Below, in pieces: positions 43,530-54,510 of a stretch of 64,000 bases of DNA. The stretch is from Euphorbia lathyris. Lineage: Eukaryota; Streptophyta; Magnoliopsida; Malpighiales; Euphorbiaceae. The notes beneath the pieces are model-generated. The model made no database searches, was not told the DNA's origin, and saw only the letters and a list, made by a program, of their open reading frames with translations. The stretch is taken from contig NC_088911.1 of NCBI RefSeq assembly GCF_963576675.1, positions 133,241,929-133,305,928 of the forward strand. The letters run 5' to 3'. Within the stretch, counting starts at the first letter, position 1. Every line of letters begins with the position of its first letter. The position numbers were made by a program, and so were the translations under genes.

Positions 43530-43847
43530 ATGGCACCTCAATTTGATCGCCTGAAAAAGATTGGACAAGAAGGGTTTGCTCTTGTTGACGAGTGCTATGG
43601 GAGAAAAGTGTATCAAAATCCTCCTCATCGCCAGAAACCATGTGTATATCATGGACCTCAAACTTCTACTGTTGTGACGGTCATGCCGTCCGTCGCTAGT
43701 ACTTATGAAGTAGCCCGACAGTTCTGCGACGGAATAGCGATGGCTGGGCATCATGTTCCTGCCATTACAAGCGACCAGGCTGCCGAATATTATGGTGGCA
43801 TGGTCATTATGGAATATGGTAGGAGAAAACCTTCTCGCTGGGCTTAA
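43530..43847 (+). CDS. 105-residue protein of unknown function, tandem paralogue 3
   Basis: Same length, start context and intronless structure as paralogues 1 and 2. Replacements cluster in the middle: KGYQ becomes KVYQ, PPYR becomes PPHR, and MPSVATSYGVSQQFYDG becomes MPSVASTYEVARQFCDG. After IA, TTGHYIP becomes MAGHHVP; the last residues are SRWA instead of SLRV. The N-terminal MAPQFDRLKKIGQEGFALVD and C-terminal ITSDQAAEYYGGMVIMEYGR blocks are unchanged. No indel or stop in 318 bp despite extensive change in the flanks supports purifying selection and a functional protein. Function not recognised. Confidence 0.8.
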   Translation: MAPQFDRLKKIGQEGFALVDECYGRKVYQNPPHRQKPCVYHGPQTSTVVTVMPSVASTYEVARQFCDGIAMAGHHVPAITSDQAAEYYGGMVIMEYGRRKPSRWA

Positions 43848-44412
43848 CTTGATTACTTAGTGATACTTTTCCATGTACATAGGTTCGGGTTTCCTGTCAT
43901 AATCGTGTTATGTTATCTATATATTCTACTAAGTTATGTATGATATAAAAGCACAAAAAAAAAGAGAAGTATGTCTAATAGATCGAGTCAGTCGGGTTGT
44001 CTCTCTGAATCTTATTATACTGGAAGGCGAGTTAAGCGATGTTCGAGCTAGAATATGAGCTGTCTGGCTAAAGCCCAAAACTGTGTCATACATAGTTTTA
44101 ATGTGTATTTTAGAAGGCTGAACATACTTAGATGTTTTTATAAAGCTAAGTATTGTTTAAGAAAAGAGGTAGAATGGTAAAAAATGTCATGGTTCTGTAT
44201 AATTATAACTTGTTTAATTATAGTTATAGTTTCTACTATTATAATTTTATGCATGAACCTACTACGTTTAATTATAGTTATTAATACATGTTTTTACTCC
44301 TCTTTTCACTACAAAAACAACTAATTTCTACTTTATGTACCTCTAATATTATGGTATGAAAGTACTAAATTTAGAATAAACTAATTGCTATATTATTCGT
44401 TAAATTATTTTA

Positions 44413-44699
44413 CACTACAAAAAATGGCTCTAACAAGGTACATATTCTCACTAAAAGCCTAAATATCTTTATCAAAGTATTTTTAACGAAAATAATTACT
44501 CTCATGGTGTCCTTCATTACTTTGCATCAGTTACTAAAAGTATTAACGATGACAAATTGTTATAAACTTACAATTATAATAATTTTATCTCTATTAAGAT
44601 AGTTTTTAATGATAAGTAAATATTCTCATTAAAAGATTTGTAATGATTTAAAATCTTTTCATTAAAGTGTTTCAAGTGTTTATAATCATATTTGACCCT
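44413..44699 (+). mobile_element. CACTA-type terminus with subterminal region
   Basis: CACTACAAAAAATGGCTC at 44413 is a typical En/Spm terminus. The following 280 bp contain repeated short motifs (TCATTAAAAG, AACGATGACAA). The opposite end was not found, so extent is uncertain. Confidence 0.55.
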
Positions 44700-44781
44700 C
44701 CAAAATCCAATCAAGTCATGGACATTTAACTATACATTCTCCAAAATCCAATCAAGTCATGGACATTTAACTATACATTCT
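44700..44781. repeat. 41-bp tandem duplication
   Basis: Two perfect units starting CCAAAATCCAATCAAGTCAT (44700-44740, 44741-44781), followed by a third partial start. Confidence 0.9.
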
Positions 44782-45222
44782 CCAAATCTAGTCCGTCCCA
44801 TCCCGCACTATATCTAATATGGTGTAGTTATTAGCGAATTTGATGATCGATGCACGATTATAACAAAGTAAAGTTGCCTATGCGAGTGGCTTTAACAGTA
44901 ATGAGGAGATTTCTGTAGTACTCTCATTTGGATTCAATTCCGGCAACTGTTATTGGAGTTCCTATATGTGTAATAATGTACAAATTCTCATGTAAGTCCC
45001 TATGTAGCCTCGAGGTTTTCCCTAATTCTCGGCTGGAGATACCCCTCTCACCTCTCTCACCTCTAACTTTTTTTTTTGTTAATAATAATATTATATGTTT
45101 TTTTAGAAGAATAATAAATTGAAGTTTTTTTAGAAGAAAGGTTCTGTCATTAAAAAAAGTACATCTTGACGAAAGTAATTAAAAATTTATAATTCATAAA
45201 TACATTAGATGAACTGAGCTTC

Positions 45223-45254
<32 letters not shown>

Positions 45255-45279
45255 AACTCAGCTTCAATTTGCACCTTCA
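44782..45279. other. AT-rich DNA with (AT)n
   Basis: No gene seen. A pure AT microsatellite spans about 45223-45246. Confidence 0.6.
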
Positions 45280-45284
45280 AATTC

Positions 45285-45729
45285 TGATGCAGCGGAATAA
45301 ACAGACTTTCGTTCTAAACGAATGTTCGTGCACGAACAAAGCGTAAAACCGTCAACTATCATTGAATCGCGCACGACTAACAAAAATTGAAAGAAAGAGA
45401 TTAAACTCTGAAAATTTTATTAATCGATGACTGCCTTACATAAGGTGGGGGTCGAGCCTTTATATAGGCTGACACATAAAACCTAATCCGAAACCTAAAA
45501 GGAAAACAACAAAACAGGAAAAGTGTGATAAAACACAAAAAGGCCGATTTGAGGCCCTAAACGACCTCGGATGGCTAAAAAACACGTCCGCAATGGGTTT
45601 GATTCAATGGGCCAAATCAAACAAAATTAGGGTCCGAAATCGCTAAATTCCAACAACCCGTTTTATCTTCAAAATCTCAGTTTCGGGTCCGCTTTCTCCA
45701 AATAGTTCAAGGCCCGCTCCACTTCATCA
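45285..45729 (-). repeat. 3' LTR (contains the end of pol)
   Basis: On the minus strand it runs from TGATGAAGTGGAGCGGG to GCTGCATCA, 445 bp, directly after the polypurine tract. The last 20 codons of pol lie inside it. It lacks the 16-bp insert found in the other LTR. Confidence 0.85.
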
Positions 45730-48700
45730 TTCTCCCCTGGGTGAACAGAATTCGCCCTCGAATTGCCAGAAAAAGGAATCAGGTGCTTCACATTAAAAAC
45801 ATCTGCAGTGCGAATATGACTAGGCAACTTCAACCTGTAAGCATTTGGGTTGATTTTCTCCACAATCTCCACGGGCCTTATCTTCTTAGCAGACAGCTTG
45901 TTATAATCTCCCACAGAGTACCTTTCCTTAGTCAAGACAGCCCAAACAAAATCCCCAACTTCGAACTCCACTTGTCGGCGCTTCTTATCCGCATATTTCT
46001 TGTAATTGCTTGCTGCCGTCACAAGATTATCATGAACTTGCTTATGCACCTCTACCAAGCTTTTCACAAAAGTTTCTGCCTTCCCATGCATGCGTGTCTT
46101 ATCTGGCAATGACACCAAATCAAGTGGGCCTCGAGGAACAACAGAATAAACCACAGCAAAAGGACTGAAACCCATACTGCGGTTAACAGCATGGTTGTGC
46201 GCAAACTCAGCTTTGCTCAACAATACATCCCACGTTTTAGCCTTGTCACCAATCAAACAACGCAACAGATTGCCTAAGGACCGATTCACAACTTCAGTTT
46301 GCCCATCAGTTTGAGGATGGTAGGCACTACTAAAATTCAATTGCGTATTGACCATTTTCCACAAACTCCGTCAAAAATGACTAACAAATCGAGTGTCCCG
46401 GTCAGACACAATGGTTGCTGGCAAGCCATGCAGCTTATAAACCTCTCGGAAGAACAATTGAGCTACTTGAACAGCATCAGTTGTCTTTTTACAAGGAATA
46501 AATTGTACCATTTTAGAAAAACGATCCACCACAACAAAAATAGAATCATTACCCCGTTGTGTACGTGGTAACCCCAACACGAAGTCCATACTGATGTCTG
46601 CCCACGGCTATGTAGGAACATGAAGTGGACGATACAACCCTGCATTAGTAGCTATTCCCTTCGACACTTGACACACGCGACACCTCTGTACCAATTTCTC
46701 CACTTCTTTCCTGATAGAAGGCCAGAAGTAATTGACTTGAACCAATTGCAAGGTACGATCCCGGCCTACATGACCTTCTCCGTGCAGCTCTTCAATAATT
46801 TTTAACCGCCAACTACAATCAGGGACACACAACTGGTTGCCTTTGAACAGAAAACCATCTTGAAGGTGGTAACCTGTACGCTCTCCAGCTCGTACTTTTG
46901 CCAATACACCAGCAAAATATGGGTCAGTATCATACAATTCAGCGAAAGAGTCGAATCCAAATACCTCAACCGACAATTTGGTGAGCAACCCTCTTCTCCT
47001 ACTCAATGCATCTGCCACCTTGTTGGCAACCCCAGATTTATGTTTTAAAACAAAGGTGAACTGTTGCAGATACGCAACCCAACTCGCATGTCTGGCTGAA
47101 ACTTTGTCTTGACTATGCAAATGCTTCAACGCTTCATGGTCAGTGAATAATACAAACTCCCGCTGGAACAAGTAATGCCTCCAATGCTTAATGGCCTGCA
47201 CAACTGCGTAAAACTCAACATCATAAGTACTGTACCGCAGTTTCGCTCCTGATAGCTTCTCACTGAAATACGCCACTGGCCTATTATTCTGGCTGAGTAC
47301 AGCTCCAATTCCCATCTTGGAAGCATCAGAATGAAGCTCGAATGGCTGTTGAAAATTAGGGAGGACTAAAATCGGAGTCGAAGTGAGGCGATCCTTGATG
47401 AGCTCAAAAGCTGACTCCGCCTCGTTGGTCTACACAAACTTCCCGTTCTGCTTCATACAATCAGTAATAGGAGCCATGATACTACTAAAATGAGGTATGA
47501 AACGCCGATAAAATGACGCCAGCCCATGAAAGCTCCGAAATTCAGTAATAGTATTAGGTCGGGGCTAGTGTCTGACAGCTTTAATTTTGGACTCATCTAC
47601 CTGCAAACCCACATCTGAAACAACATAACCAAGAAACAGCACCCTGGTTGACATGAAAACACACTTTTTGACAGCAGCAATAAATTGCTCTCTCCTCAAA
47701 ACAGTGAGAACCTCCCTCAAGATAGCCAAATGTTCAAGTGGATTTTTACTGTAAATCAGAATGTCATCAAAATAAACAACAACACTAGTACCAATAAAAG
47801 TTCTCAAGACCTGGTTCATAACTCGCATGAAAGTGCTAGGAGCATTTGACAATCCGAATGGCATCACCAGCCACTCATATAGCCCTTCGCGTGTTTTGAA
47901 AGCTGTTTTCCACTCATCTCCATCCCAAATACGAATCTGATGGTACCCGCTCTTCAAATCCAGCTTTGTAAACACAGTAGCTCCACTCAACTGATCCAAC
48001 GGGTCATCTAAGCGAGGGATAGGAAAACGGTTCCTGATCGTGATTTTATTGATAGCTCTACTATCCACGCACATTCTCCAACTGCCATCTTTTTTTGGAA
48101 TCAATAGGGCCGGTACTGCACAAGGGCTCAAACTCTCTCTAATGTACCCCTTTGCTAGCAACTCCTCTACCTGTCTCCTCAACTCTTCATGCTCACCCGG
48201 ACTCATCCTATAATGTGGAAGGTTGGGTAATGCGGCCCCTGGCTCAAGATCAATCTGGTGTTGAATTTCCCGCATGGGTGGTAAACCATTGGGCAATTCT
48301 TCTGGGAACAGATCATAAAATTCTGACAGCAGCGGCTTAACTTCGTCTGGAATCACCCTTTCTTGATCTGCTCGCTTACCCATCAATAAATACACCACCT
48401 CAGTATCCCGAAGCTCTTCCTCCAGTTGTACCCGATTCACCAATAAGACGCTTCCGTTGGGCGCTGCTTTACTGATTTCCTCCTTCGTAGGTACCAACAC
48501 AATTTTAGCACCATTGAAAACAAAACTGTAAGTATTGGCCCTACCATTGTGGAACGTGATCCGGTCAAACTGCCACGGTCTCCCCAATAGGAGATGGCAC
48601 GCATCCATGGGTACCACATCACACCACACCTCATCTTTATATCTAGTTCCCACAGAAAAAGATACCAAAACTCGTTTGGTTACAGTCAACTCACCTCCCT

Positions 48701-50072
48701 GCTTCAACCAGGCCAACTTGTATGGTGCCGGATGTTTCTCGGGTACTAGTTCCAACTTCTTCACTGCCTCTATTGAGATGATATTCTCACAGCTTCCTGA
48801 ATCAATAATAAACTTACACACCTTCCCCTTAATAGTGCAAGTGGACTGAAATATATTATTTCGTAGCCACCGTTCCTCCACAGCTCGGGGCGTCAAGCAC
48901 GATCGCCTTACAACCAACGAAGTCCCAACATCTCCTATCACAATCTCTTCATCTACAGGCTCCTCATCATCAAAGACAGGTTCTCCATCTATTTCTCGAT
49001 AATGGACATTCTCCTCTCCTTCTTCCGTATCAGCAAACATCGCTCTCTTTCCTGCCTTTCGACAATCAGCCTATCTATGCCCAACCTCACCGCATGAGAA
49101 ACACTTCATAGAGCTACTGCTTGGTGCAGTTCTTCTATTAGCACTAGGTGCTGCTGCTGTTGTAGGGGCTGAAGTTTTCACAAATTCCCGCGTTCCTCCT
49201 ACCGACTGCCCGAACCCGCCAGACTGCCCGAACCCGCTAACACGCCTCTTTTCCAGTTGGACTGCCCTTTGGTGAGCGGTAGAAATCGACATGGAATCAA
49301 ACATACTGACGGTTTCCCTTATCTGTTCTCGCAAACCACCAATATACCTGGCCACCAATTGATCTTCTGTCTCATGTACCTCGTTCCGAGCAATGAGCTG
49401 GTAAAAGTCAGTCGTATATTCATCAACTAAACGACTCCCTTGCCGCAGATTCTGCAACCTCTGGTACATAATACGTTGGTAATTGTATGGCAGGAACGTC
49501 GCCCGCAACTACTTCTTCATCTTCTCCCAACTTGTAATTTTTGATTTGCCCAGTCGAACCCTAGTTTGCTTCAACTGCTGCCACCACGCCATCGCCCTAT
49601 CTCTGAGCCGAGTAGCGACTAAAGGCACCCTTTTGTTTTCAGGAACACCCTTAAATTCTAGTATCTCTTCCACAGTGGTCAACCAATCAAGGAACTCTTC
49701 AGGTTGAAGGGAACCTCGAAACTCAGGAATCTCCGTCCTCATTCTAGCCTCCCAACGCCTATCGTCTCCCACATTACGTGGTGGACGAGGCCTCCTGACT
49801 TCTTCATAATACTCCTCATCAGTCCCTTCTTCGTCAAAATAAGCAGCGAACGGATTCTTTTGCTGATGATGATACTGTGGATTAGGGTTTCATTGTCCAT
49901 GAGTTGCGAACATGTCACCCAACCTCCGTGTCAGCTGATCCACGATGTCATCAAATCGCTGTTCGAATCGTTGCCCTATCGCTTGCTCAACCCGCTGTCC
50001 AATCCTTTGTTCCAGCTGTTATTGATCCTCTCGCGCGTTAATCTCATCCACTCCTCTTCTTTTAGGCGGCAT
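45669..50072 (-). pseudogene. gypsy gag-pol, one frame with eight stops and no frameshift
   Basis: ATG 50072 (MPPKRRGVDE) to stop 45669 is 1468 codons in a single register. Domains: gag (PEEFLDWLTTVEEILEFKGV), zinc knuckle CFSCGEVGHR, protease FIIDSGSCENIIS, reverse transcriptase with VVYFDDILIYS, RNase H (ELHSDASKMGIGAVLS), integrase zinc region (HVGRDRT...CRVCQ) and D, D, E in [16 protein letters not shown] and QTEVVNRS, then a C-terminal tail without a canonical chromodomain. In-frame stops: 50019-50021, 49890-49892, 49509-49511, 49071-49073, 47565-47567, 47430-47432, 46608-46610 and 46371-46373. Each is one C-to-T or G-to-A step from a Gln, Arg or Trp codon. No indel disturbs the frame. 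Confidence 0.9.
45730..45738 (-). promoter_or_regulatory. polypurine tract
   Basis: The minus strand reads AGGGGAGAA just before the LTR TGATGAAG. It lies within the pol frame and independently fixes the LTR boundary. Confidence 0.85.
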
Positions 50073-50087
50073 GACGATAACGGTTTA

Positions 50088-50100
50088 GGCTCTGATACCA
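50088..50100 (-). promoter_or_regulatory. primer binding site, initiator Met tRNA
   Basis: The minus strand reads TGGTATCAGAGCC two bases after the 5' LTR. Confidence 0.92.
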
Positions 50101-50102
50101 AC

Positions 50103-50563
50103 TGATGCAGCGGAATAAACAGACTTTCGTTCTAAACGAATGTTCGCGCACGAACAAAGCTTAAAACCGTCAACTATCGTTGAATCGCGCATGACTAACG
50201 AAAATTGGAAGAAAGAGATTAAAGTCTGAAAATTTTATTAATCAATGACTGCCTTACATAAGGTGGGGGTCGAGCCTTTATATAGGCTGAGACATAAAAC
50301 CTAATCCGAAACCTAAAAGGAAAACAACAAAACAGGAAAAGTGCGATAAAACACAAAAAGGCCGATTTGAGGCTCTAAACGACCTCGGATGGCTAAAAAA
50401 CACGTCCGCCATAGGTCCATGGACCTATGTGTTTGATTCAATGGGCCGAATCCAACAAAATTAGGGTCCGAAATCGCTAAATTCCAACAACCCGTTTTAT
50501 CTTCAAAATCTCAGTTTCGGGTCCGCTTTCTCCAAATAGTTCAAGGCCCGCTCCACTTCATCA
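50103..50563 (-). repeat. 5' LTR with palindromic insert
   Basis: 461 bp, 16 bp longer than the other LTR because it carries the perfect 18-base palindrome ATAGGTCCATGGACCTAT (about 50411-50428). It also includes a copy of the last 20 pol codons, as expected when the LTR overlaps the end of pol. Confidence 0.85.
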
Positions 50564-50568
50564 AATTC

Positions 50569-52254
50569 ATAGATATAGTGAAAGAGAAATAGTAGATATG
50601 CTTGAACTGTTTTTGTCACAATGACCGATAAAAATATTTCACCTAAGGATTTCATGATCTTTGAAGACAAAAATCATCTTTATTTGTATGAAGGAAAACT
50701 TGATAACTCCCATAAAGAGAGAAAGAACACGCACTCTCATATATATATAAACACGAAAATACACTCCAAACAAATGAGAAATTATAAAAAAAAAAACATA
50801 AAATAGATCCATAAAAAGTTTTATTCAATAAAAATAAAAACTAAAAAAGAGATTTATCTTCCACCAAAAACCGAGAGAAAATACCAAAACCGAGGATGAA
50901 AGAGTTTGAGAGTTTTCTTGGCGAAGAGGGTCTTTTTTACTGGTAAAAAAATTATAATAATTTGAAGTTGATTACAATTACATCTTACATAAAATCATCT
51001 TTATTTTGCCACATATTCTTGAGAAAACAAAAGCATTACTTTTTTTTCTGAAAAATAAAAAAAAATATTTTCAATTGTTCCGGATGAGCAGGAATTTTAC
51101 CAGCTAAAGATATATGGATGATATGGTATACAGGGAAAAGAGATATGAAAAAAGAAAGAGAAAAATCTAAGAATAAAGCATAACAGAAAGGGTTCATGTT
51201 CTTTCATAATTGAGATTCCATTTAGTATTATTGTTATATATCCATCTGAGATGCTTCTTCATCATAATATTATTTATTCCATATTCTGAATATTCTCAGC
51301 ATAAAAATATAAACTATGTAATATTTTCTTCACTTTACCCCCTTCATTTGGTATTTAATGGCATTATTTTTTTGGTAAGAAAAAGGTTAGGTAAGGGTAG
51401 GTCTACCCACTCCCAAGGTCAGGGCAAACCACAGACCTCGATGAGCGTTTACAGTGGAATTTACAGATCACCTACCAATGAGGGCTAAATTTTGACCGAA
51501 TGGGGAATCGAATCTCAATCAATTATTAATGCATCCAAAATGGCACCTGTCGGGATTAAAAAAAAAAAAACCATGCCACCTGTTAAAATATATACAAATT
51601 ATTCAACCATATCTAACTTAAAGTGTTAGGTACATGTTTCTCCTACAATTAGTATTGAGGTAATTGGATAATTAAAACTACTTAAATGGACCGAAATTAG
51701 AGAAGATAGAAAAGAAAGGGTACAAGAGCTGAGACAAAATTTAATAAGAGACCGATGGCATAATTTTGGGAACCTACTGTCCGAATTAGCGCATCAATCT
51801 AAAAGATAGGGGCTGATATGGTAAATCCAACATGAATTAAGAGGAAAAGGTGTTATTTGCTTTAAATGAGAAAGTGTGCGTCAAAAGAGAGAAGAGGTGT
51901 AGTGGACAGTTATGGATTTTATTGGCTGACAACTAGGATGGTTACAGAACTTTTTGGACTAATTGGAACTTACCAAGAACGTGGGTAGTTACTGTACAAA
52001 GAAAGTGGGAACTGACAGTTATTGAATCAAGAGAAAGAGTATAAAGGATCAAAGGTAGAAAGAAAAACAACATAAAAATCAACAAAACCGAACACATTCG
52101 AAACAATTCTCCAAAATGGATTTTAGCTAAATTTGCAACCTTAGTTAATTCAATTTTATCAACTTTCCATTGTAATAGTTTTTATATATCTACATGATAC
52201 ATGATATTAAAAACAACTTTAAAAAATAGTTTTTATATATTGTTTATATCGCCT
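50569..52254. other. AT-rich DNA, SINE-like remnant, possible LTR remnant
   Basis: 51150-51345 is related to 37560-37740. 51375-51525 read on the minus strand has a B-box-like GATTCGATTCCCC and resembles a degraded tRNA SINE, with a more diverged relative near 57405-57540. 51640-52190 could be an old LTR (GAGTATAAAGGATCAAAGG) but no partner is visible. No gene seen. Confidence 0.4.
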
Positions 52255-52282
52255 CACATATTTAAGTAGTCATATATCTTCT

Positions 52283-53409
52283 CAGTGGCGGAGCCAGGAT
52301 TCCATCATCGGAGGGGCTCTACTGTATGTAAAAAAAAAAATTCGTACGACGATTTAAGGTTTTGATTCTGTAAAGGTATTTATATATAAAAGTTGTTTTG
52401 GATTTTTTTCCAGTATATTCACTATTCACGAGTAATTGATTGAGCTAAAATATAAAAATACCTAAACATCACCAATTCAATTCAATTTGTCAATTGATTC
52501 CAATTCAATTCGATTCACCAATTCAATTCAATCAAAATACCTAAAATCCCTAAATATCACTAATTCAACTCAATTTAATCAAAATCCCAAAACTAAAGTC
52601 CCTAAATATCACCAATTCAATTCAATTTCATTAAAACCCTAAACTATCAAATTATCAATTCAATTAAATCAAAACTCATAAATATCAACGATTCAATTAG
52701 GGAATTAAACCCTAAATAAGAAATCCCTAAATTAAATAGAATTACCAAAGAATCTTTAAGCAAACAACAGAGTAAATAAATCATAATTTAAATTAAAGTA
52801 AATAGAAATATTTAAATTATACCCTAAATTTGAAATCTCTAGATTAGAAACCATAAAACTAAATCTATAAATAAAATAATCAATAAAAAATAAAAAATAA
52901 CTTATTTCCCAGCATTTTTCCATTTGAGTGTTTTTCAGTTGAAAATTGAATAAGAATAAAAAATAGTTGGATAATTGAAATTTTTAAAAACATGTGGAGC
53001 AATTTGGAAAATTTTCCCAAATCCCCACCTTTTATAGCCTCTCTCTCTCTTTTTATTTTTCTGCTGCGTAAAAGAGAGAGATGCAGATGCTATGTACGGT
53101 GGGTTAAGCTAACAAATGGAATGAGGGCAAAATTGCCTTTTCTATCCTTAAATTTAACCTACACAAAACGACGTCGTTTTATGTAGGTTAAGTTAAAAAA
53201 AAGTAAGGATGGAAAGGGCAATTTTGCCCTTTCCATCTGTAAGTGTATGAACGAAGAAGTGGATCTCTTCTTCTTAAGCCACCATGGCTGGAGGGGCTCC
53301 AGCCATGGCGGCCCCTGGCGGAGCCAGGGTTGCAAACCCCCTTCCAGGGGGTTTCCGGCGGGGCCGGAGGGTCGGCTGACCCTCCCCACCCCCTCTGGCT
53401 CCGCCCCTG
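52283..53409. mobile_element. non-autonomous hAT-like element (1127 bp)
   Basis: Ends CAGTGGCGGAGCCAGG and, reversed, CAGGGGCGGAGCCAG, flanked by TATCTTCT / TATCTTCC (52275-52282, 53410-53417), an 8-bp duplication with one mismatch. The interior is AT-rich on the left and GC-rich on the right, with a second GGCGGAGCCAGG motif at about 53317 suggesting a nested or tandem end. No transposase. Confidence 0.72.
53154..53190. repeat. palindrome around ACGACGTCGT
   Basis: AACCTACA...AAACGACGTCGTTT...TGTAGGTT forms an almost perfect inverted repeat of about 37 bp inside the hAT-like element. Confidence 0.85.
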
Positions 53410-53512
53410 TATCTTCCCCATCTAGCAATGTGAGATGTCTAACACCATTCCTCACGCCCAATTCATTTGGTGTGGGACGCTAATATCAGCGAGAGTGTCA
53501 ACATTGAACCAT

Positions 53513-53525
53513 GACTCTGATATCA
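53513..53525 (-). promoter_or_regulatory. primer binding site of the TRIM-like element
   Basis: The minus strand reads TGATATCAGAGTC, two mismatches from the initiator Met tRNA site TGGTATCAGAGCC. Confidence 0.6.
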
Positions 53526-53635
53526 TGTAACCAAAGGTCTAACTCACTCCAAAAGGTACCTCCGATGGTAAGGATTGTCTCACATATTTAAGGAGTCATA
53601 TGACTTCCTGATTTAACAATGTGGGATGTCTAACA
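53526..53635 (-). repeat. 5' LTR of the TRIM-like element (110 bp)
   Basis: TG...CA ends on the minus strand (TGTTAGAC...GGTTACA) and adjacent to a primer site. Confidence 0.65.
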
Positions 53636-54454
53636 GATACAATAGGTGGGCTAACATTAAATAAATTAATAGATAAAGTTTAAAAGTAATTTGGATATAG
53701 TATCTGAGACAGATTTCATACAAATTAATTAAGTATAGGTTGGGGAAAAGATCCTAATTATTGTTGTTAAAGAGTTGGTTAGAGAAGATCTCAATTTTAG
53801 GATTAGAACAACCTCCAACAAGCTGTCTTTGCTTTTATCCTAAAGAAACACTAATATATTATGTCGGACCATATAAGTTTTAATTAAAGAATAAGAACAA
53901 AATCTAGCTAGGGTTAGTTAATTCCAACAAAAGTGCCCCCAATTTCCATCTCTTGCATATATATATATATATATATATATATAGGAATATAAAGTGGATT
54001 AGAATTAATGGGTTAGGTTAATTGATATGTTTAATGTATAAACAAACTTATGAAAACATTAAGAGAATAAGGATATAGGAAAAACAAAGTAAACCTGATT
54101 GCAATGAATTGGAGAGTGTTCTCTCCCTCTCCTCTTATTATTGTTATCGGAATTACTTTTTTGCCTTTTAATTCTAAACATGAGTTAAAAAAATTGTTTT
54201 ATAAATTCTGGAACAACCTCTTTAAGCAGAAAATAAGTAATATCTACTATGTATCAGCAAAAAAAAAAAAAAAATAGGAACATACAAATCAAACGGGCTC
54301 TTAGTCTCGTTCTCTCGTTTTTAGTTCTTAGATTATCATCTCACCTCCCGATGTTTTTCAGTGTCGTTGATTCACGATCGGTAATATGCAATTAAGATTT
54401 GTTCTTTTGTTGCTACAACAAATTTTGTGGTTTAAAAAGTAACTCGTTACTCCG
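53636..54454. other. AT-rich intergenic DNA
   Basis: No gene seen; contains an (AT)n tract at about 53956-53983. Confidence 0.6.

Positions 54455-54508
<54 letters not shown>
54455..54508. repeat. (TA)n microsatellite, left border of the TA-flanked element
   Basis: About 27 uninterrupted TA units directly abutting GGGTGAGATCC. Confidence 0.92.

Positions 54509-54510
<2 letters not shown>

Larger units (their letters stand above)
43300..44412 (+). repeat. segmental duplication, unit 3
   Basis: Colinear with 34190-34260 and 35225-36290, but shorter: it has only one promoter module and lacks the hAT-like element. It carries paralogue 3 and the CTCTAATATTATGG block. Clearly more diverged than units 1 and 2. 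Confidence 0.85.
45285..50563 (-). mobile_element. complete Ty3/gypsy chromovirus, probably CRM clade
   Basis: 5279 bp with two LTRs (45285-45729, 50103-50563), primer site, one gag-pol frame and polypurine tract. It is flanked by the 5-bp duplication AATTC (45280-45284, 50564-50568). The reverse-transcriptase context (GYHQIRI, EWKTAFKTREGLYEWLVMPF) and the integrase tail (KINPNAYRLKLPSHIRTADV) recall centromeric CRM elements. The frame continuing into the 3' LTR would also fit that clade. Clade assignment is from memory of the family. Confidence 0.88.
52255..53635 (-). mobile_element. TRIM-like miniature LTR element split by an hAT insertion
   Basis: On the minus strand: LTR TGTTAGACATCCCACATT...TTTGGTTACA (53635-53526), primer site, only about 70 bp of internal DNA, a purine-rich GTGAGGAATGG, then the second LTR start TGTTAGACATCTCACATTG (53444). 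The second LTR is interrupted at 53410 by an hAT element and resumes at 52282-52255. Such tiny internal regions without genes define TRIMs, which move using proteins of other elements. Confidence 0.68.

Noticed and set aside
45223..45246. (AT)n tract as a further TA-flanked element border
   Set aside because: The adjoining sequences lack the GGGTGAGATCC or GGAGA(A/G)ATCAGG ends; it is an ordinary microsatellite.
50490..50563. A stray second gypsy copy to the right of the 5' LTR, because pol-end sequence is repeated there
   Set aside because: The polypurine tract, TG...CA ends and AATTC duplication show that these 74 bp are part of the LTR itself, so no second element is needed.
53188..53483. 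Several GC-rich frames of 60-100 codons
   Set aside because: They come from inverted GC-rich repeat arms of the hAT-like element and overlap on both strands without domain similarity.
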